Origin: Acidobacteriota bacterium
GTDB lineage: Bacteria > Acidobacteriota > Blastocatellia > Pyrinomonadales > Pyrinomonadaceae
DNA length: 64,000 bases
Assembly: GCA_018269005.1 (NCBI GenBank)
Contig: JAFDVK010000053.1
Coordinates: 216,687-280,686, forward strand
Direction: 5' to 3'
Below the pieces are notes generated by a model. That model was not told the origin of the DNA. It did not search any database and saw only the letters and a list, made by a program, of their open reading frames with translations. The position numbers were made by a program, and so were the translations under genes. Shown in pieces: positions 1-9,474 of this stretch. How positions within the stretch are numbered: the first letter of the stretch is position 1; each line of letters opens with the position of its first letter.

Positions 1-367
<367 letters not shown>

Positions 368-682
368 CTACGCGGCCGCTCCCGCCCTGTTAATGATGCC
401 GAGGATCTCGTCCTCACGCATAATGATGAATTCGTCGCCGTCGAGTTTGATCTCGCTGCCCGAATATTTGCCGAAAAGAACACGGTCGCCAGCCTTGACG
501 TCAAGGGCCTGACGCGTGCCGTCTTCTTTATATTTGCCTGCACCGGCAGCGATAACTTCGCCTTCTTGCGGCTTTTCCTTTGCGGTGTCGGGGATGAAAA
601 GTCCGCCGGCCGTCTGGTTTACATTGTCCTCGATTCGCTTGATTATCACGCGATCGTGGAGCGGTGTGATGTTTGTTGCCAT
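368..682 (-). CDS. groES: Co-chaperonin GroES
   Basis: This 104-residue protein is the 10-kDa lid of the GroEL chamber. The N-terminus has the family signature [11 protein letters not shown], the mobile-loop region follows ([20 protein letters not shown]), and the C-terminal half has [20 protein letters not shown] and ends with the dome/oligomer segment. Length is normal for the family (95-105). The ATG at 682 is preceded in the mRNA by AAGGAG at good spacing. It is the first gene of the groESL operon, directly behind a sigma70-like promoter and a CIRCE operator, so heat-shock control by an HrcA-type repressor is expected. HrcA itself is not in the window. Confidence 0.97.
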   Translation of the reverse strand: MATNITPLHDRVIIKRIEDNVNQTAGGLFIPDTAKEKPQEGEVIAAGAGKYKEDGTRQALDVKAGDRVLFGKYSGSEIKLDGDEFIIMREDEILGIINRAGAAA

Positions 683-756
683 AGTCGTTAACTCCTTCTA
701 TTTCGTAATTTGTTAAAATAGCTGCCTTGAGCAGTCTCTGTCCAAAATTAGAGATT

Positions 757-783
757 TTAGCAGTCTTCGCTCAAGAGTGCTAG
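757..783. promoter_or_regulatory. CIRCE operator (HrcA binding site) of groESL
   Basis: TTAGCAGTC - nine bases - GAGTGCTAG matches the CIRCE consensus TTAGCACTC-N9-GAGTGCTAA with one mismatch in each arm and the exact nine-base spacer. It overlaps the downstream edge of the groES -10 box, the usual repressor position. CIRCE is the known target of the heat-shock repressor HrcA. Confidence 0.9.
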
Positions 784-810
784 TATATTTTTTCGGGGTC
801 TGAATGTCAA
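782..810 (-). promoter_or_regulatory. sigma70-type promoter of groESL
   Basis: Read on the minus strand, TTGACA (810-805) is a perfect -35, followed by a 17-base spacer and TATACT (787-782) as the -10. The -10 runs straight into the CIRCE arm. The leader to the groES ATG at 682 is roughly 95 nt. Confidence 0.85.
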
Positions 811-835
811 GAAGGTGGCAGGCCTTTTAGAAAAG

Positions 836-854
836 TTGATAATGACATTATCAA
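836..854. promoter_or_regulatory. Perfect 19-bp palindrome, candidate operator for the MOSC gene
   Basis: TTGATAATGACATTATCAA is a perfect inverted repeat of 9-bp arms around one base. It ends 4 bases before the ATG of the MOSC gene and would cover its ribosome-binding region or promoter. The arms resemble Fur/PerR-family half-sites (TGATAAT), but with three rather than one central base between the TGATAAT cores. No regulator can be assigned from sequence alone. Confidence 0.55.
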
Positions 855-858
855 GTTT

Positions 859-1728
859 ATGATCCTTTCCGAGATAAATATATATCCGATCAAGTCTTTA
901 CGCGGAATTTCGCTGCAAACGGCCGAGATCGACGACCGCGGCCTGCGAAACGACCGCCGCTGGATGCTCGTTGATGAGAACGACCGCTTCGTTACGCAGC
1001 GTGAACTTCCAAAAATGACGTTGATCGACGTTGCGTTGGATTGCGACGTTTTGACGGTAAGCTGCAGTGGTTTTGGCTCACAAAGGATCGCTTTGGCACC
1101 GATCGATGCCGTTTCGCGGGTCGTAACTATCTTTGACAGCACGGTTGACGCCGAGTTCTATGACGACACGGTGAACGAATGGTTCAGCGATGTTTTGGGG
1201 ATGAAGTTGCGGCTTGTGCGGATGCCGCGGTCTTCGAGACGTTCGGTTAGCGAGCGATATCGTATTCGCGAGAGCGATATCGTGAGCTTTGCGGACGGGT
1301 ATCCTTTTCTTCTTATCGGCCAGGCATCATTGGATGATCTGAACGAGCGTATTGCAGAGAAGGCGGACGAGGGCGTCCGCGTTCCGTTGCCGATGAAACG
1401 GTTTCGGCCGAATTTTGTCGTAAAGGGAAGCGAGCCTTATGACGAAGATCGTTGGAAGGAATTTCGCATTGGAGAGAACACATTTTACGGCGCGAAACCA
1501 TCGGCACGCTGCGTGATCACGACGGTCGATCCCGCGACAGGAGTAATGGCTCCGAAAGAACCGCTCACGACGATCGCTAGCTATCGCGGCGGAATTCTCA
1601 ACGGCAAACGCGGAGCGTTCTTCGGGCAAAACTTGATCGCCGAGGCCGCAGAAGGAACTGTCAGCGTCGGCGATCAGATCGAGGTCGTGGGCTATCGTGA
1701 ACCGATCGTAGAGATGGATCGTCAATAA
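859..1728 (+). CDS. MOSC-domain protein (molybdenum cofactor sulfurase C-terminal family)
   Basis: The 289-residue protein has the two-part layout of the YcbX/MOSC family. Residues about 1-115 form the MOSC N-terminal beta-barrel, with the signature INIYPIKSLRGISLQ and DDRGLRNDRRWMLVDEN. The MOSC domain follows, with VPLPMKRFRPNFVVKG and SARCVITTVDPATG carrying the conserved Cys in the C-V-I-T-T-V-D motif. Relatives handle sulfur for molybdenum enzymes or reduce N-hydroxylated compounds together with an electron donor. No obvious Shine-Dalgarno precedes the ATG at 859; instead a palindrome sits there. It is a single gene between groES (divergent) and a convergent neighbour. Exact substrate unknown. 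Confidence 0.88.
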   Translation: MILSEINIYPIKSLRGISLQTAEIDDRGLRNDRRWMLVDENDRFVTQRELPKMTLIDVALDCDVLTVSCSGFGSQRIALAPIDAVSRVVTIFDSTVDAEFYDDTVNEWFSDVLGMKLRLVRMPRSSRRSVSERYRIRESDIVSFADGYPFLLIGQASLDDLNERIAEKADEGVRVPLPMKRFRPNFVVKGSEPYDEDRWKEFRIGENTFYGAKPSARCVITTVDPATGVMAPKEPLTTIASYRGGILNGKRGAFFGQNLIAEAAEGTVSVGDQIEVVGYREPIVEMDRQ

Positions 1729-1748
1729 GGAAGTGCGTAACGAGCGTC

Positions 1749-2285
1749 TTACTGTAGTGCGACGATCTTGAGATCCGATACGTTGTCGTTGACAGCAAGC
1801 ACCTGCGGTTGGAATTGGAACCGCTTGCTCGCGACCGTGAGCACGTATGCCTGGCCGGACGCGATCCCGTCGAATTGGAACGCACCGAACGAGCTCGAAA
1901 GGGCTTGGTATGTGTTGCCGATCGGATCGACGAGCGTTAGGCGAACACCAACGATACCGCGGCCGTCCTGCGTAACGACGCGTCCCGTGACCGAAACCAT
2001 TGCCGCGGTCGGGATCAAGTTTGACTGCCAGAAACCGGGATCGAGGCCGTATTCAGGGCCAGGCAAGTCGGATGCCGAGCGCGTGCCAGCGACCGACTGA
2101 CCGATGGTGCCCTCGACCGAATAAGCAGGGCTTGCGCTAGTACTAATAGCGCCGCCGCCGGCGATCACTGATTGCTCAAGCGAATACGCGCCGCCGGACG
2201 CGACCTGCGCCGAAGCCGTTATCAAACCCGCGAACAGCACAAAAGCAAACGCAAAGATCAAGTTTCGAATGGAACGATAAAACAT
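1749..2285 (-). CDS. Secreted protein with carboxypeptidase-regulatory-like domain
   Basis: I take the ATG at 2285 because it is preceded by AGGAGGAAACCTG and opens a good signal peptide (MFYRSIRNLIFAFAFVLFAG, cleavage near SAQ). An upstream in-frame ATG at 2378 would bury the signal sequence behind 31 residues. The mature part has a short segment common in Acidobacteriota surface proteins (SLEQSVIAGGG, GTIGQSVAG, YGLDPGFW). A C-terminal Ig-like domain of the CarboxypepD_reg type follows (VTGRVVTQDGRGIVGVRLTL, then GAFQFDGIASGQAYVLTV). Probably exported and extracytoplasmic. It follows the large repeat protein on the same strand with a 137-nt gap, so they may be co-transcribed. Function unknown. 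Confidence 0.75.
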   Translation of the reverse strand: MFYRSIRNLIFAFAFVLFAGLITASAQVASGGAYSLEQSVIAGGGAISTSASPAYSVEGTIGQSVAGTRSASDLPGPEYGLDPGFWQSNLIPTAAMVSVTGRVVTQDGRGIVGVRLTLVDPIGNTYQALSSSFGAFQFDGIASGQAYVLTVASKRFQFQPQVLAVNDNVSDLKIVALQ

Positions 2286-2422
2286 CAGGTTTCCTCCTAA
2301 CCTCTTAGACGTAACAAAACTGTTTGCTTCGGGACGCGCGTTCAAACCAAGTTTTTCGCGAGCATATAGCCATTTCACTTTCCTGTCAAGCTAATTTCCT
2401 TTGACTCTCTTGCCCTGCCCGC

Positions 2423-4795
2423 TCATCGAACCGCGGGGGTGGGCGCTTGTTTGCAAGCGTCGGCGGTCGGATATTGGGTGCAAATGAGTTTTGTTAATGC
2501 TTCGACCTGTGTTTGCAATTTCTCGTTGATGGCCTTTTGCTCGGCCAGTTGTGCTTGCTGAGCTTCGATCTGGGCTTGCTGCTCTTTGACTGCGTTGACC
2601 AGAGCAGTGGCCTCGTCGTCCGTGACTCCCGGAGCGAAAGGGGAGCAGGCGGCGATCACATTAAATGTATTGAAGCACAAGTGCATTGAAGCTGCTCCCG
2701 CGAGAGTTCCGATTCGAACGGTGTCTTGTCCGTCGCGGCCAAGCTGGATTTGATTATCCGAAAAAGCCACTGTGCCAGCCCCGATCGCTGTGGCGAATGT
2801 CCGCGCAGAACTTTGGAAATCCGTACCGGAACCGAGCGCGGAATTATGATCTCCTGACACATTGTTGATGCCTGATCCCGTTCCGAAGAACGCGTTGCTG
2901 CCGCCGGTCGTTGTGCCTTTGCCCGAACCGCTGCCGTAGAAGGCGTTGCTGCTCGCGGTGCTGACGAGACCCGCGTCATGCCCAAAGAAAGCGTTGTCGC
3001 TGCCGGTCGTGTTCGTTTTGCCTGCGTCCCGCCCGAAGAAATTGTTGTCGCCGCCGGTCGTGTTCGCGAGGCCTGCGCTAATGCCGAAAAAATTGTTGAA
3101 GTTTCCCGAAGTGTTCGCTCTGCCTGCATCTTTGCCGACAAAAGTATTCGCGAGGCCGCCTACATTTGACGTACCGGCGTCCTTACCAAAGAAAGCGTTG
3201 GCACCACCAGTCGTGGTCGATCTCCCTGCCGATTCGCCAAAGAAAGAATTGTCATCGGCGGTGTTGGCAAAGCCCGCGGCATTGCCGAAGAATGCATTGT
3301 TGCTGCCCGTGGAATTGGTGTGGCCGGTGCTAGGCCCAAAGAAAGTATTACGGGTGCCGGTCGTGTTAGAACTGCCCGCAAAGCTTCCGAAGAATGCGTT
3401 GCCATCGACCGTGTTATTGAACCCGGCATTCGTCCCGAAAAAAGCATTGTTGTTCCCGGTCACGTTCGATGCACCCGCATTTGTGCCGAAATAGGAATTG
3501 TTCCCGCCCGTTGTGTTCTTTTCGCCAGCAAACCCGCCGAAAAAGGCGTTGGCGGGGCCATCCGTGTTCGCTTTGCCCGCTGAACGCCCAAAGAAAGCGT
3601 TCGGGGTGCCTGTGATGTTCTCCTTACCTGCTTCGGCGCCAAAGAAAGAATTTTCACTGGCAGTGTTATTTAGGCCCGCTGAACGCCCGAAGAAGGCGTT
3701 GAGATTGCCCGTGTTCGCAAAGCCTGCTTCGGCACCAAAGAAAGAATTGTTATTGGCGGCAGCGTTCATTGTGCCTGCTGAACGCCCGAAGAAAGCGTTA
3801 AAAGTGCCCGTCGTATTGTAGTACCCCGCATTTGTTCCGAAAAAGGAATTGTCGCTGGCCGTGTTGTTAATTCCCGCAGAATTGCCAAAAAAAGCGTTAA
3901 AGCCTCCTGCGGTGTTCGCTTGACCTGCGCTCGCGCCGAAGAATGAATTGTTGCTCCCCGCGTTCGCAAAACCAGCGGAACTGCCGAAGATAGAGTTCCC
4001 GGAGCCCGTCGAAACCGCAAAGCCGGCAAAACTGCCGAAGTACGCGTTAGAGACACCGGTCGAGTTTCCCTGGCCGGCGCTTCGTCCGACGAAGGTGTTT
4101 TGTGTGCCTGAGTTCGAGTTGCCTGAACCGTTGCCGACGAAAAGATTGTCCGTTCCCGGAACGCTCAACACACGATTTAATCCGATGTTGTATTGGGTTG
4201 TCGCATTGAACGTGTCCGCCGATCCGGTCCCGCTGATGATGAAGTCGCTGCCTGCCTGCGGTGAAGCATTCTGATTCTGAATGTAATTTCCGCTGCCAGA
4301 AGGAACGCTTGCGACCGGGATCGTGCCCGTAACCGAGCTTCCGTTCACGCTTGTAATATGTCCGGAATTTACGCATCCAATGCATCCCGCCGACAGCGAA
4401 TCGGCCGAGGCGGTGTTCAGGCTGCGGACGGCGTATGGTGCGGTAGAAACCGGTTGTCGCGGATTAAGGAGTGTAAATGATCCGTCAATCGGTTTCTTGA
4501 CCGAGATCTCAAGCCATCTCGGGGAGCCGGGAAAATTCGCTCCAAAATCGAGCTGAACGGTGAAAATGCCGTCTCTGACCTGAACGTTATTGACCTGAAT
4601 GGCCGAACCTTGCTGTACGCCGCCGGAGGCCGCATCCCAAAGCCTGAACTGAAGATCATAGAGCGCCGTCGGGGCGATGCTCGAGTCGAGTAATTTCCCC
4701 TGATACGTGAATTCAGTAGATTGTGCTGACACTGAGCACACAAAAAGAAAAAGGCATAAAGTAAGCGACCGTGTGGTCGGGAACGGGGATCTCAT
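2423..4795 (-). CDS. Large secreted FFG/AG-repeat surface protein with C-terminal coiled coil
   Basis: The 790-residue protein starts with a clear signal peptide (MRSPFPTTRSLTLCLFLFVC, cleavage after VSAQ). Residues about 28-130 form an N-terminal domain (TYQGKLLDSSIAPTALYDLQ, VSTAPYAVRS) seen in adhesin or tail-fibre-like proteins. From about residue 217 to 655 there are about 26 units of 16-17 residues with consensus NAFFGxxAGxxNTTGxx, a beta-roll type repeat recalling trimeric adhesin heads. After a short domain with Cys residues, the C-terminus (about 725-775) is a Gln/Glu/Ala-rich coiled coil (EQQAQIEAQQAQLAEQKA). The ATG has GGAGA upstream. I see no S74 autoprotease domain and no YadA-like anchor, so how it stays on the cell is unclear. 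Confidence 0.8.
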   Translation of the reverse strand: MRSPFPTTRSLTLCLFLFVCSVSAQSTEFTYQGKLLDSSIAPTALYDLQFRLWDAASGGVQQGSAIQVNNVQVRDGIFTVQLDFGANFPGSPRWLEISVKKPIDGSFTLLNPRQPVSTAPYAVRSLNTASADSLSAGCIGCVNSGHITSVNGSSVTGTIPVASVPSGSGNYIQNQNASPQAGSDFIISGTGSADTFNATTQYNIGLNRVLSVPGTDNLFVGNGSGNSNSGTQNTFVGRSAGQGNSTGVSNAYFGSFAGFAVSTGSGNSIFGSSAGFANAGSNNSFFGASAGQANTAGGFNAFFGNSAGINNTASDNSFFGTNAGYYNTTGTFNAFFGRSAGTMNAAANNNSFFGAEAGFANTGNLNAFFGRSAGLNNTASENSFFGAEAGKENITGTPNAFFGRSAGKANTDGPANAFFGGFAGEKNTTGGNNSYFGTNAGASNVTGNNNAFFGTNAGFNNTVDGNAFFGSFAGSSNTTGTRNTFFGPSTGHTNSTGSNNAFFGNAAGFANTADDNSFFGESAGRSTTTGGANAFFGKDAGTSNVGGLANTFVGKDAGRANTSGNFNNFFGISAGLANTTGGDNNFFGRDAGKTNTTGSDNAFFGHDAGLVSTASSNAFYGSGSGKGTTTGGSNAFFGTGSGINNVSGDHNSALGSGTDFQSSARTFATAIGAGTVAFSDNQIQLGRDGQDTVRIGTLAGAASMHLCFNTFNVIAACSPFAPGVTDDEATALVNAVKEQQAQIEAQQAQLAEQKAINEKLQTQVEALTKLICTQYPTADACKQAPTPAVR
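2840..4150 (-). repeat. About 26 tandem 48-51 bp coding repeats
   Basis: The coding repeats of the surface protein show at DNA level as an alternating ladder of FFG codons and AG...N(T)T(G) codons every 48 or 51 bases. Individual units are diverged, so the array is old or under diversifying selection rather than a recent slipped-strand expansion. The opposite strand gives long spurious open frames (LPKKAL.PPVVF) as a by-product. Confidence 0.85.
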
Positions 4796-4903
4796 CGAAA
4801 ATATTCTCCAGTTGTATTGGGTTTTGAGTACGGAGAATATACGCCCTTACCAGGAGCGAAGTCAACAGCTCTTTTTCGCAGGGGCATTTGGCCGCTGCAG
4901 GTA

Positions 4904-5800
4904 TTAGAGGGTTTTGCCCGTCAGGATGAAGTATGCATCGAGGTAGCGTTGGCTTGTGGCCTCGGCGATCGCAGGCGGAAGCGGCGGGGCGGGCGGCTGC
5001 TTGTCCCAGTCAAGGGTCTCGAGGTATTCGCGGACGAACTGCTTGTCGAATGAAGGCTGAGGGTGGCCGGGTTCATATTTTCCGGCGTCCCAGAAGCGGG
5101 AAGAATCAGGTGTAAGTATCTCGTCTATGAGCAGTATTTCTCCGTCCGAGTCGATACCGAATTCGAATTTTGTATCGGCTATGATCAAACCTTTCTCGCG
5201 GGCGTACTCGGCGGCCTTCGAGTATAGCTTCATCGACGCGGCCTTTAGCTTTGCGGCCGTCTCGGCGCCTACGGCGGCCTTGAATTCAAGTCCCGTTATA
5301 TTCTCGTCGTGGCCCGTCGGAGCTTTTGTTGCAGGTGTGAAGATCGGTTCGAGGAGGCGATCGCACTGCGTTAGTCCTTTTGGCAGGCTGTGGCCTGAAA
5401 CACATGCCGCGACCTTGTAGTCCTTCCAGCCTGAGCCTTCGAGATAGCCGCGGACCACACATTCGAAAGGTATGACCTCGGTCCTTCGGACCAAGCTGCA
5501 GCGTCCGGCAAGCCTCGGGTCGCCCGAGATCGGTTCCGGCATCTCGGCCGTATCAGCGGTGATGAGATGATTCGGAAAGATATTCGCGAGCTTCTCGAAC
5601 CAAAAGGCTGAGAGCTGGGTCAGTACGACGCCTTTTTTCTCGATCGGAGTCGGTAGTACACAATCGAACGCGGAAAGCCGATCCGTTGCGACCAGAAGCA
5701 GACGCTCTTCGTCAACTTCGTAAACGTCTCGGACCTTGCCTCGGTGGAGTAGTTTTAATCCCGGGATATCGCTGCTTGAAAGGGTTGCCGTTGCGGTCAT
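4904..5800 (-). CDS. purC: Phosphoribosylaminoimidazole-succinocarboxamide synthase (SAICAR synthetase)
   Basis: The enzyme joins CAIR and aspartate with ATP in the eighth step of de novo purine synthesis in the cytoplasm. Diagnostic segments are LLHRGKVRDVYEV near the N-terminus, TDRLSAFDCVLP, VVRGYLEGSGWKDYK, and IIADTKFEFGIDSDGEI followed by DEILTPDSSRFW. I set the start at the ATG at 5800 (MTATATLSSSDIPGLKLL), giving 298 residues, normal for this family. The longer open frame to 5914 adds 38 residues with no family match. A candidate promoter sits just upstream, which supports the later start. It appears monocistronic, divergent from the HEAT-repeat gene. Confidence 0.96.
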   Translation of the reverse strand: MTATATLSSSDIPGLKLLHRGKVRDVYEVDEERLLLVATDRLSAFDCVLPTPIEKKGVVLTQLSAFWFEKLANIFPNHLITADTAEMPEPISGDPRLAGRCSLVRRTEVIPFECVVRGYLEGSGWKDYKVAACVSGHSLPKGLTQCDRLLEPIFTPATKAPTGHDENITGLEFKAAVGAETAAKLKAASMKLYSKAAEYAREKGLIIADTKFEFGIDSDGEILLIDEILTPDSSRFWDAGKYEPGHPQPSFDKQFVREYLETLDWDKQPPAPPLPPAIAEATSQRYLDAYFILTGKTL

Positions 5801-5814
5801 AGCCGAAAGACTTA

Positions 5815-5842
5815 ATACTACGCCCTTTGCGGGAAAAGGCAA
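5815..5842 (-). promoter_or_regulatory. Candidate purC promoter
   Basis: On the minus strand TTGCCT (5842-5837), a 16-base spacer and TAGTAT (5820-5815) form a plausible sigma70 promoter. Transcription would start only a few bases before the purC ATG at 5800, giving a very short leader, in keeping with the absence of a Shine-Dalgarno there. The rest of 5843-6055 shows no further feature I can support. Confidence 0.4.
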
Positions 5843-6055
5843 GCGCGACAAAAAATTCTGGAAAACCTCTTTCGTTGTACATTTTTTAACGGCGTTGTAG
5901 ATTTTTGATGACAAATGAGGAATATTGAGGCATAATTAAGGACGGCATCGAAAGAAGGCATTTTCGACGCTTTTCACCGCGACGCGCAAGTCTTTCACAC
6001 CAAAATCTGAGAAGTTCACATCGAACTTTCTACCTTTCTTTAGCAGTTTTTTGAA

Positions 6056-7273
6056 ATGAGCATCTTTTCCATTTATCGCAAGGCGATCTCAAATTTTTCA
6101 GTTTGCGTTTTCTTCGCAGGCCATATATTTGCCTTTCAGGCGGCAAAACCTGCGCCATTGCCGGACGAAGGCAGCGGCATCTGGACGTGGTTCAGCTATT
6201 TGCTGCTCGCGGGCGGACTTATTGGCCTTTCTTTCTACCTTTGGAAGCGCAGCCAGCAGAAGCAGCCTGAGACGGCCGAGGAAGAAGGGTCGATTGACCA
6301 GCCTTGGGGAACTGCTCACCACGTTGATGCCGATGAAGAGATCGCGTGGTTCAGCAAGTCAAAGAAACCAAAGAAAAAGCCGAAGGTAGTGGGGCCAAAG
6401 GCCGAACGCCGCAACGGCGGCGATCGCAGAACAAAAGTACGGCCGCCAAGGGCTGAACGACCGGTGCTTTCAACCGTCGATACCGTGACGGCCGCTCGGG
6501 CTTATCAGGAAAAGCTCCGCAAGTATCAATATTCGCAGCTTCCGGTCCACTCGTTCATACAAATAACCGAGGCCAGGCCGTTCGATAAGCTGCCGGTCGG
6601 TTATGATCCGGACCTTCTGAGCGCGATAGAGCAGGCTCACGACGAGTTCGAAGAGGAAGAGACATTTCGCGAGATCGCCGTGAAAGTACTTGCGAAATTC
6701 AAGACGCGGAATGCGGTCGAAGGGCTTTCACAGATGGCTCTTTATGATCTCTCGGCAAACATACGGTCAAAAGCGGTGAACGCACTTGTCGATTTCGACC
6801 ATGAGTCAGTCTTCGAGACGATCTTGCTTGCCTGCGCCGATCCGACGCGTGAAGTACGTGCCGCGGCGGCCAGAGGACTTTTCCGTTTGAGCTTCGACCG
6901 CGCCGAAGCGTGGAAACGCATTATTAATACAGACGACAAGTTCCGAATGAGTTTGGCGGCAAAGGCCGCGATAGAATCGGACATTTTGAGCAAGTCGGTA
7001 GATCGGCTGGTCCATCAGGATATGAAGATCGCGTATGAGGCTTTTGCTCTGGTCGCACTTGTGTTAAAGGCCGGTGAGACGCAGCCGCTCCTTGACGCAT
7101 TTAGGAATTCAAAGGATGATCGCGTACGGCTTGCGCTCCTGCACGTTACTGCGGTGGTGGCCGATCCCGAGTCGATCGATGCGTTCAAGGTGCTGAACGA
7201 TGAGCCTTTTTCGGGTGAAGTAAAAGAAAGACTAAAGGATCTGGCCGAGATCGCGGACGCTGTCGCGGCATAG
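6056..7273 (+). CDS. Membrane-anchored HEAT-repeat protein
   Basis: The 405-residue protein has a hydrophobic N-terminus (FSVCVFFAGHIFAF), a second membrane helix at about 42-62 (IWTWFSYLLLAGGLIGLSFY) and a basic, disordered linker rich in Lys/Arg (KKPKKKPKVVGPKAERRNGG). A long alpha-helical region follows from about 150 to the end, which reads as PBS-lyase/HEAT repeats (REIAVKVLAKFKTRNAVEGL, REVRAAAARGLFRLSFD, DRVRLALLHVTAVVADPE). Such solenoids bind other proteins. The topology suggests an inner-membrane anchor with a large soluble domain. No Shine-Dalgarno is obvious. It is followed by a terminator, so it is probably a single-gene unit. Function unknown. Confidence 0.75.
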   Translation: MSIFSIYRKAISNFSVCVFFAGHIFAFQAAKPAPLPDEGSGIWTWFSYLLLAGGLIGLSFYLWKRSQQKQPETAEEEGSIDQPWGTAHHVDADEEIAWFSKSKKPKKKPKVVGPKAERRNGGDRRTKVRPPRAERPVLSTVDTVTAARAYQEKLRKYQYSQLPVHSFIQITEARPFDKLPVGYDPDLLSAIEQAHDEFEEEETFREIAVKVLAKFKTRNAVEGLSQMALYDLSANIRSKAVNALVDFDHESVFETILLACADPTREVRAAAARGLFRLSFDRAEAWKRIINTDDKFRMSLAAKAAIESDILSKSVDRLVHQDMKIAYEAFALVALVLKAGETQPLLDAFRNSKDDRVRLALLHVTAVVADPESIDAFKVLNDEPFSGEVKERLKDLAEIADAVAA

Positions 7274-7294
7274 ACTTCGCCGAAAACTCGCTTG

Positions 7295-7328
7295 AAGGCC
7301 GCTCTTTCCAATGGGAAATGGCGGCCTT
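7295..7328 (+). terminator. Hairpin terminator after the HEAT-repeat gene
   Basis: AAGGCCGC (7295-7302) pairs with GCGGCCTT (7321-7328). The loop contains a second pairing TTTCC/GGAAA. A short TTTCTGTC tract follows. It separates the HEAT-repeat gene from uvrB. Confidence 0.65.
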
Positions 7329-7361
7329 TCTGTCATCGGCGTTTTGTTGTATGATTAAAGT

Positions 7362-9350
7362 GTGCAATTTCGTCTCATTTCTGAAAATCAGCCCAAGGGC
7401 GATCAACCCGCCGCAATAGACCATCTCGTTGAAGGCCTCGACCACGGAGCCAAAGACCAGGTTTTGCTCGGCATTACCGGCAGCGGAAAGACCTTTACGA
7501 TCGCGAACGTGATCGAGAAGGTGCAAAGGCCGACGCTAGTGCTTGCTCATAACAAGACACTCGCCGCACAGCTCTATCAGGAATTCAAAACATTTTTTCC
7601 TGAGAACTCGGTCGAGTATTTTGTCTCGTATTACGACTATTACCAGCCGGAAGCATACGTCCCGGCCGCCGATCTCTACATAGAGAAAGAAGCGACGATC
7701 AACGACGAGATCGACCGTCTTCGCTTGAGCGCGACGCGTTCGCTTTTTGAGCGGCACGATGTGATCGTGGTTGCATCGGTCTCGTGCATATACGGACTCG
7801 GCGACCCGGACGCATATTACGGGATGCTGATGTTCGTTGAGCCGGGAATGAAGATGAAGCGCGACGAGTTTTTGCAGCGGCTCGTCGAGCTGCAGTACGA
7901 GCGGGTGAATGTAGATTTCGAGCGCGGTGCATTCAGAGTTCGCGGCGACATCGTAGAGCTTTATCCGAGCTATCAGGATCAGGCGTACCGAATTGAGTTT
8001 TGGGGCGACGAGGTCGATTCGGTTTCGACGATAGATCCGCTGCTTGGCGAGGTGCTGGAAAAGCATGAGAATCGCATTCCGATCTATCCGAAGACGCACT
8101 TTGTGATGTCAAAGAAGACGATCAAGCACGCTGTGCAGACGATCCGTGCGGAGCTGGACGAACACGAGAAATTTCTCGTCGAAGAAGGAAAGACCGTTGA
8201 AGCGCAAAGGCTTCATCAGCGGACGATGTATGACCTTGAGATGATCAAGGAAATGGGATTTTGCCGCGGGATCGAGAATTATTCGCGGCACCTGACGGGC
8301 AAGAAACCCGGTGAACCGCCGCCGACACTGCTCGATTATCTGCCTTCGGACGCGATGATCGTGATCGACGAATCGCACCAAACCGTTCCGCAGCTTGGGG
8401 CGATGTACAAAGGCGATCAATCGCGAAAGGGCACGCTCGTCGAATACGGTTTTCGGCTGCCGAGCGCAAAGGATAATCGGCCGCTGAACTTTGATGAATT
8501 CGAGGTGCGACGGGGACAGACGATCTACGTTTCGGCAACGCCCGGGGCCTTTGAGCTCACCCAGACGGAAGGCGAGGTGGTCGAACAGATCATTCGTCCG
8601 ACCGGATTGCTCGACCCGGTCGTTGAAGTGCGGCCGGTCAAGGGCCAGATCGACGACCTTCTTGAGGAATGTCGCCGCCGTGCGGAGCGGAACGAGCGTG
8701 TACTCGTCACGACCCTGACAAAACGAATGGCCGAGAATTTGAGCGAATATTTTGCCGAGGTCGGCGTGAAGGTCGCGTATCTGCACAGCGATATTCACAC
8801 GCTCGAACGGATCAAGATACTTCGCGATCTGCGACGCGGAGAGTTCGACGTTCTTGTCGGTATCAATCTACTTAGAGAAGGCCTCGATCTGCCGGAGGTC
8901 TCGCTTGTTGCTATACTTGACGCCGACAAGGAAGGCTTTTTGAGAAGCGAGCGGTCGCTCATTCAAACCATCGGCCGGGCGGCACGAAATGCCGAAGGCA
9001 AGGCGATACTCTACGCCGACAAGATCACGGATTCGATGAAGCATGCGATGGACGAGACCGCCCGCAGGCGTGCGATCCAGGAAGAATACAACCGTGAGAA
9101 CGGCATTACCCCGAAGACCATTGTGAAGCCCGTCGAGGCGACGCTCGTGACGGCCTACGAGGCGGACTATTTCAAGGTTCCCTTGGAGATCGATAAGTTC
9201 GAAGAATATTCGCCAAAGCAGCTTAAAGAGACAATCGCACAGCTCGAGGTCGATATGCGCGCGGCTGCGAAGGATATGAAGTTCGAACACGCAGCCGAGA
9301 TCCGCGACAGGTTGAAGTATCTGCGGGAACGAGAATTAGAATATCGGTAG
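7362..9350 (+). CDS. uvrB: Excinuclease ABC subunit B
   Basis: UvrB is the damage-verifying helicase-like core of nucleotide excision repair. It is loaded on DNA by UvrA and binds UvrC for incision. The 662-residue product is full length. Visible are the Walker [15 protein letters not shown], the beta-hairpin region [20 protein letters not shown], the Walker B-like [16 protein letters not shown], helicase motifs TYVSATPG-like ([14 protein letters not shown]) and [27 protein letters not shown], and the C-terminal UVR domain ([19 protein letters not shown]). The start is GTG at 7362, which aligns with the family N-terminus [14 protein letters not shown]. No strong ribosome-binding site is visible. 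Confidence 0.98.
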   Translation: MQFRLISENQPKGDQPAAIDHLVEGLDHGAKDQVLLGITGSGKTFTIANVIEKVQRPTLVLAHNKTLAAQLYQEFKTFFPENSVEYFVSYYDYYQPEAYVPAADLYIEKEATINDEIDRLRLSATRSLFERHDVIVVASVSCIYGLGDPDAYYGMLMFVEPGMKMKRDEFLQRLVELQYERVNVDFERGAFRVRGDIVELYPSYQDQAYRIEFWGDEVDSVSTIDPLLGEVLEKHENRIPIYPKTHFVMSKKTIKHAVQTIRAELDEHEKFLVEEGKTVEAQRLHQRTMYDLEMIKEMGFCRGIENYSRHLTGKKPGEPPPTLLDYLPSDAMIVIDESHQTVPQLGAMYKGDQSRKGTLVEYGFRLPSAKDNRPLNFDEFEVRRGQTIYVSATPGAFELTQTEGEVVEQIIRPTGLLDPVVEVRPVKGQIDDLLEECRRRAERNERVLVTTLTKRMAENLSEYFAEVGVKVAYLHSDIHTLERIKILRDLRRGEFDVLVGINLLREGLDLPEVSLVAILDADKEGFLRSERSLIQTIGRAARNAEGKAILYADKITDSMKHAMDETARRRAIQEEYNRENGITPKTIVKPVEATLVTAYEADYFKVPLEIDKFEEYSPKQLKETIAQLEVDMRAAAKDMKFEHAAEIRDRLKYLRERELEYR

Positions 9351-9474
9351 GAAGGATACGGTTAGTCCGAGTTCGGTTTGATGTGCAATGAATTCAGCAT
9401 TAAAGTATTCGCGAGATCTTGCGTAAGACTTTGAGATTCACCTGAATGCGATCTGCATCGCCCGGAGGTTACCT

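Noticed and set aside
2946..3494. Plus-strand open frames with regular LPKKAL.PPVVF repeats
   Set aside because: They are the antisense reading of the FFG/AG repeat gene; the minus strand has signal peptide, ribosome-binding site and family features.
4904..5914. Longer purC start at 5914
   Set aside because: The added 38 residues have no match to the family and would cover the candidate promoter; the ATG at 5800 gives normal length.
8109..8798. Minus-strand 229-residue frame within uvrB
   Set aside because: Antisense shadow of a highly conserved gene; no start site or family match.
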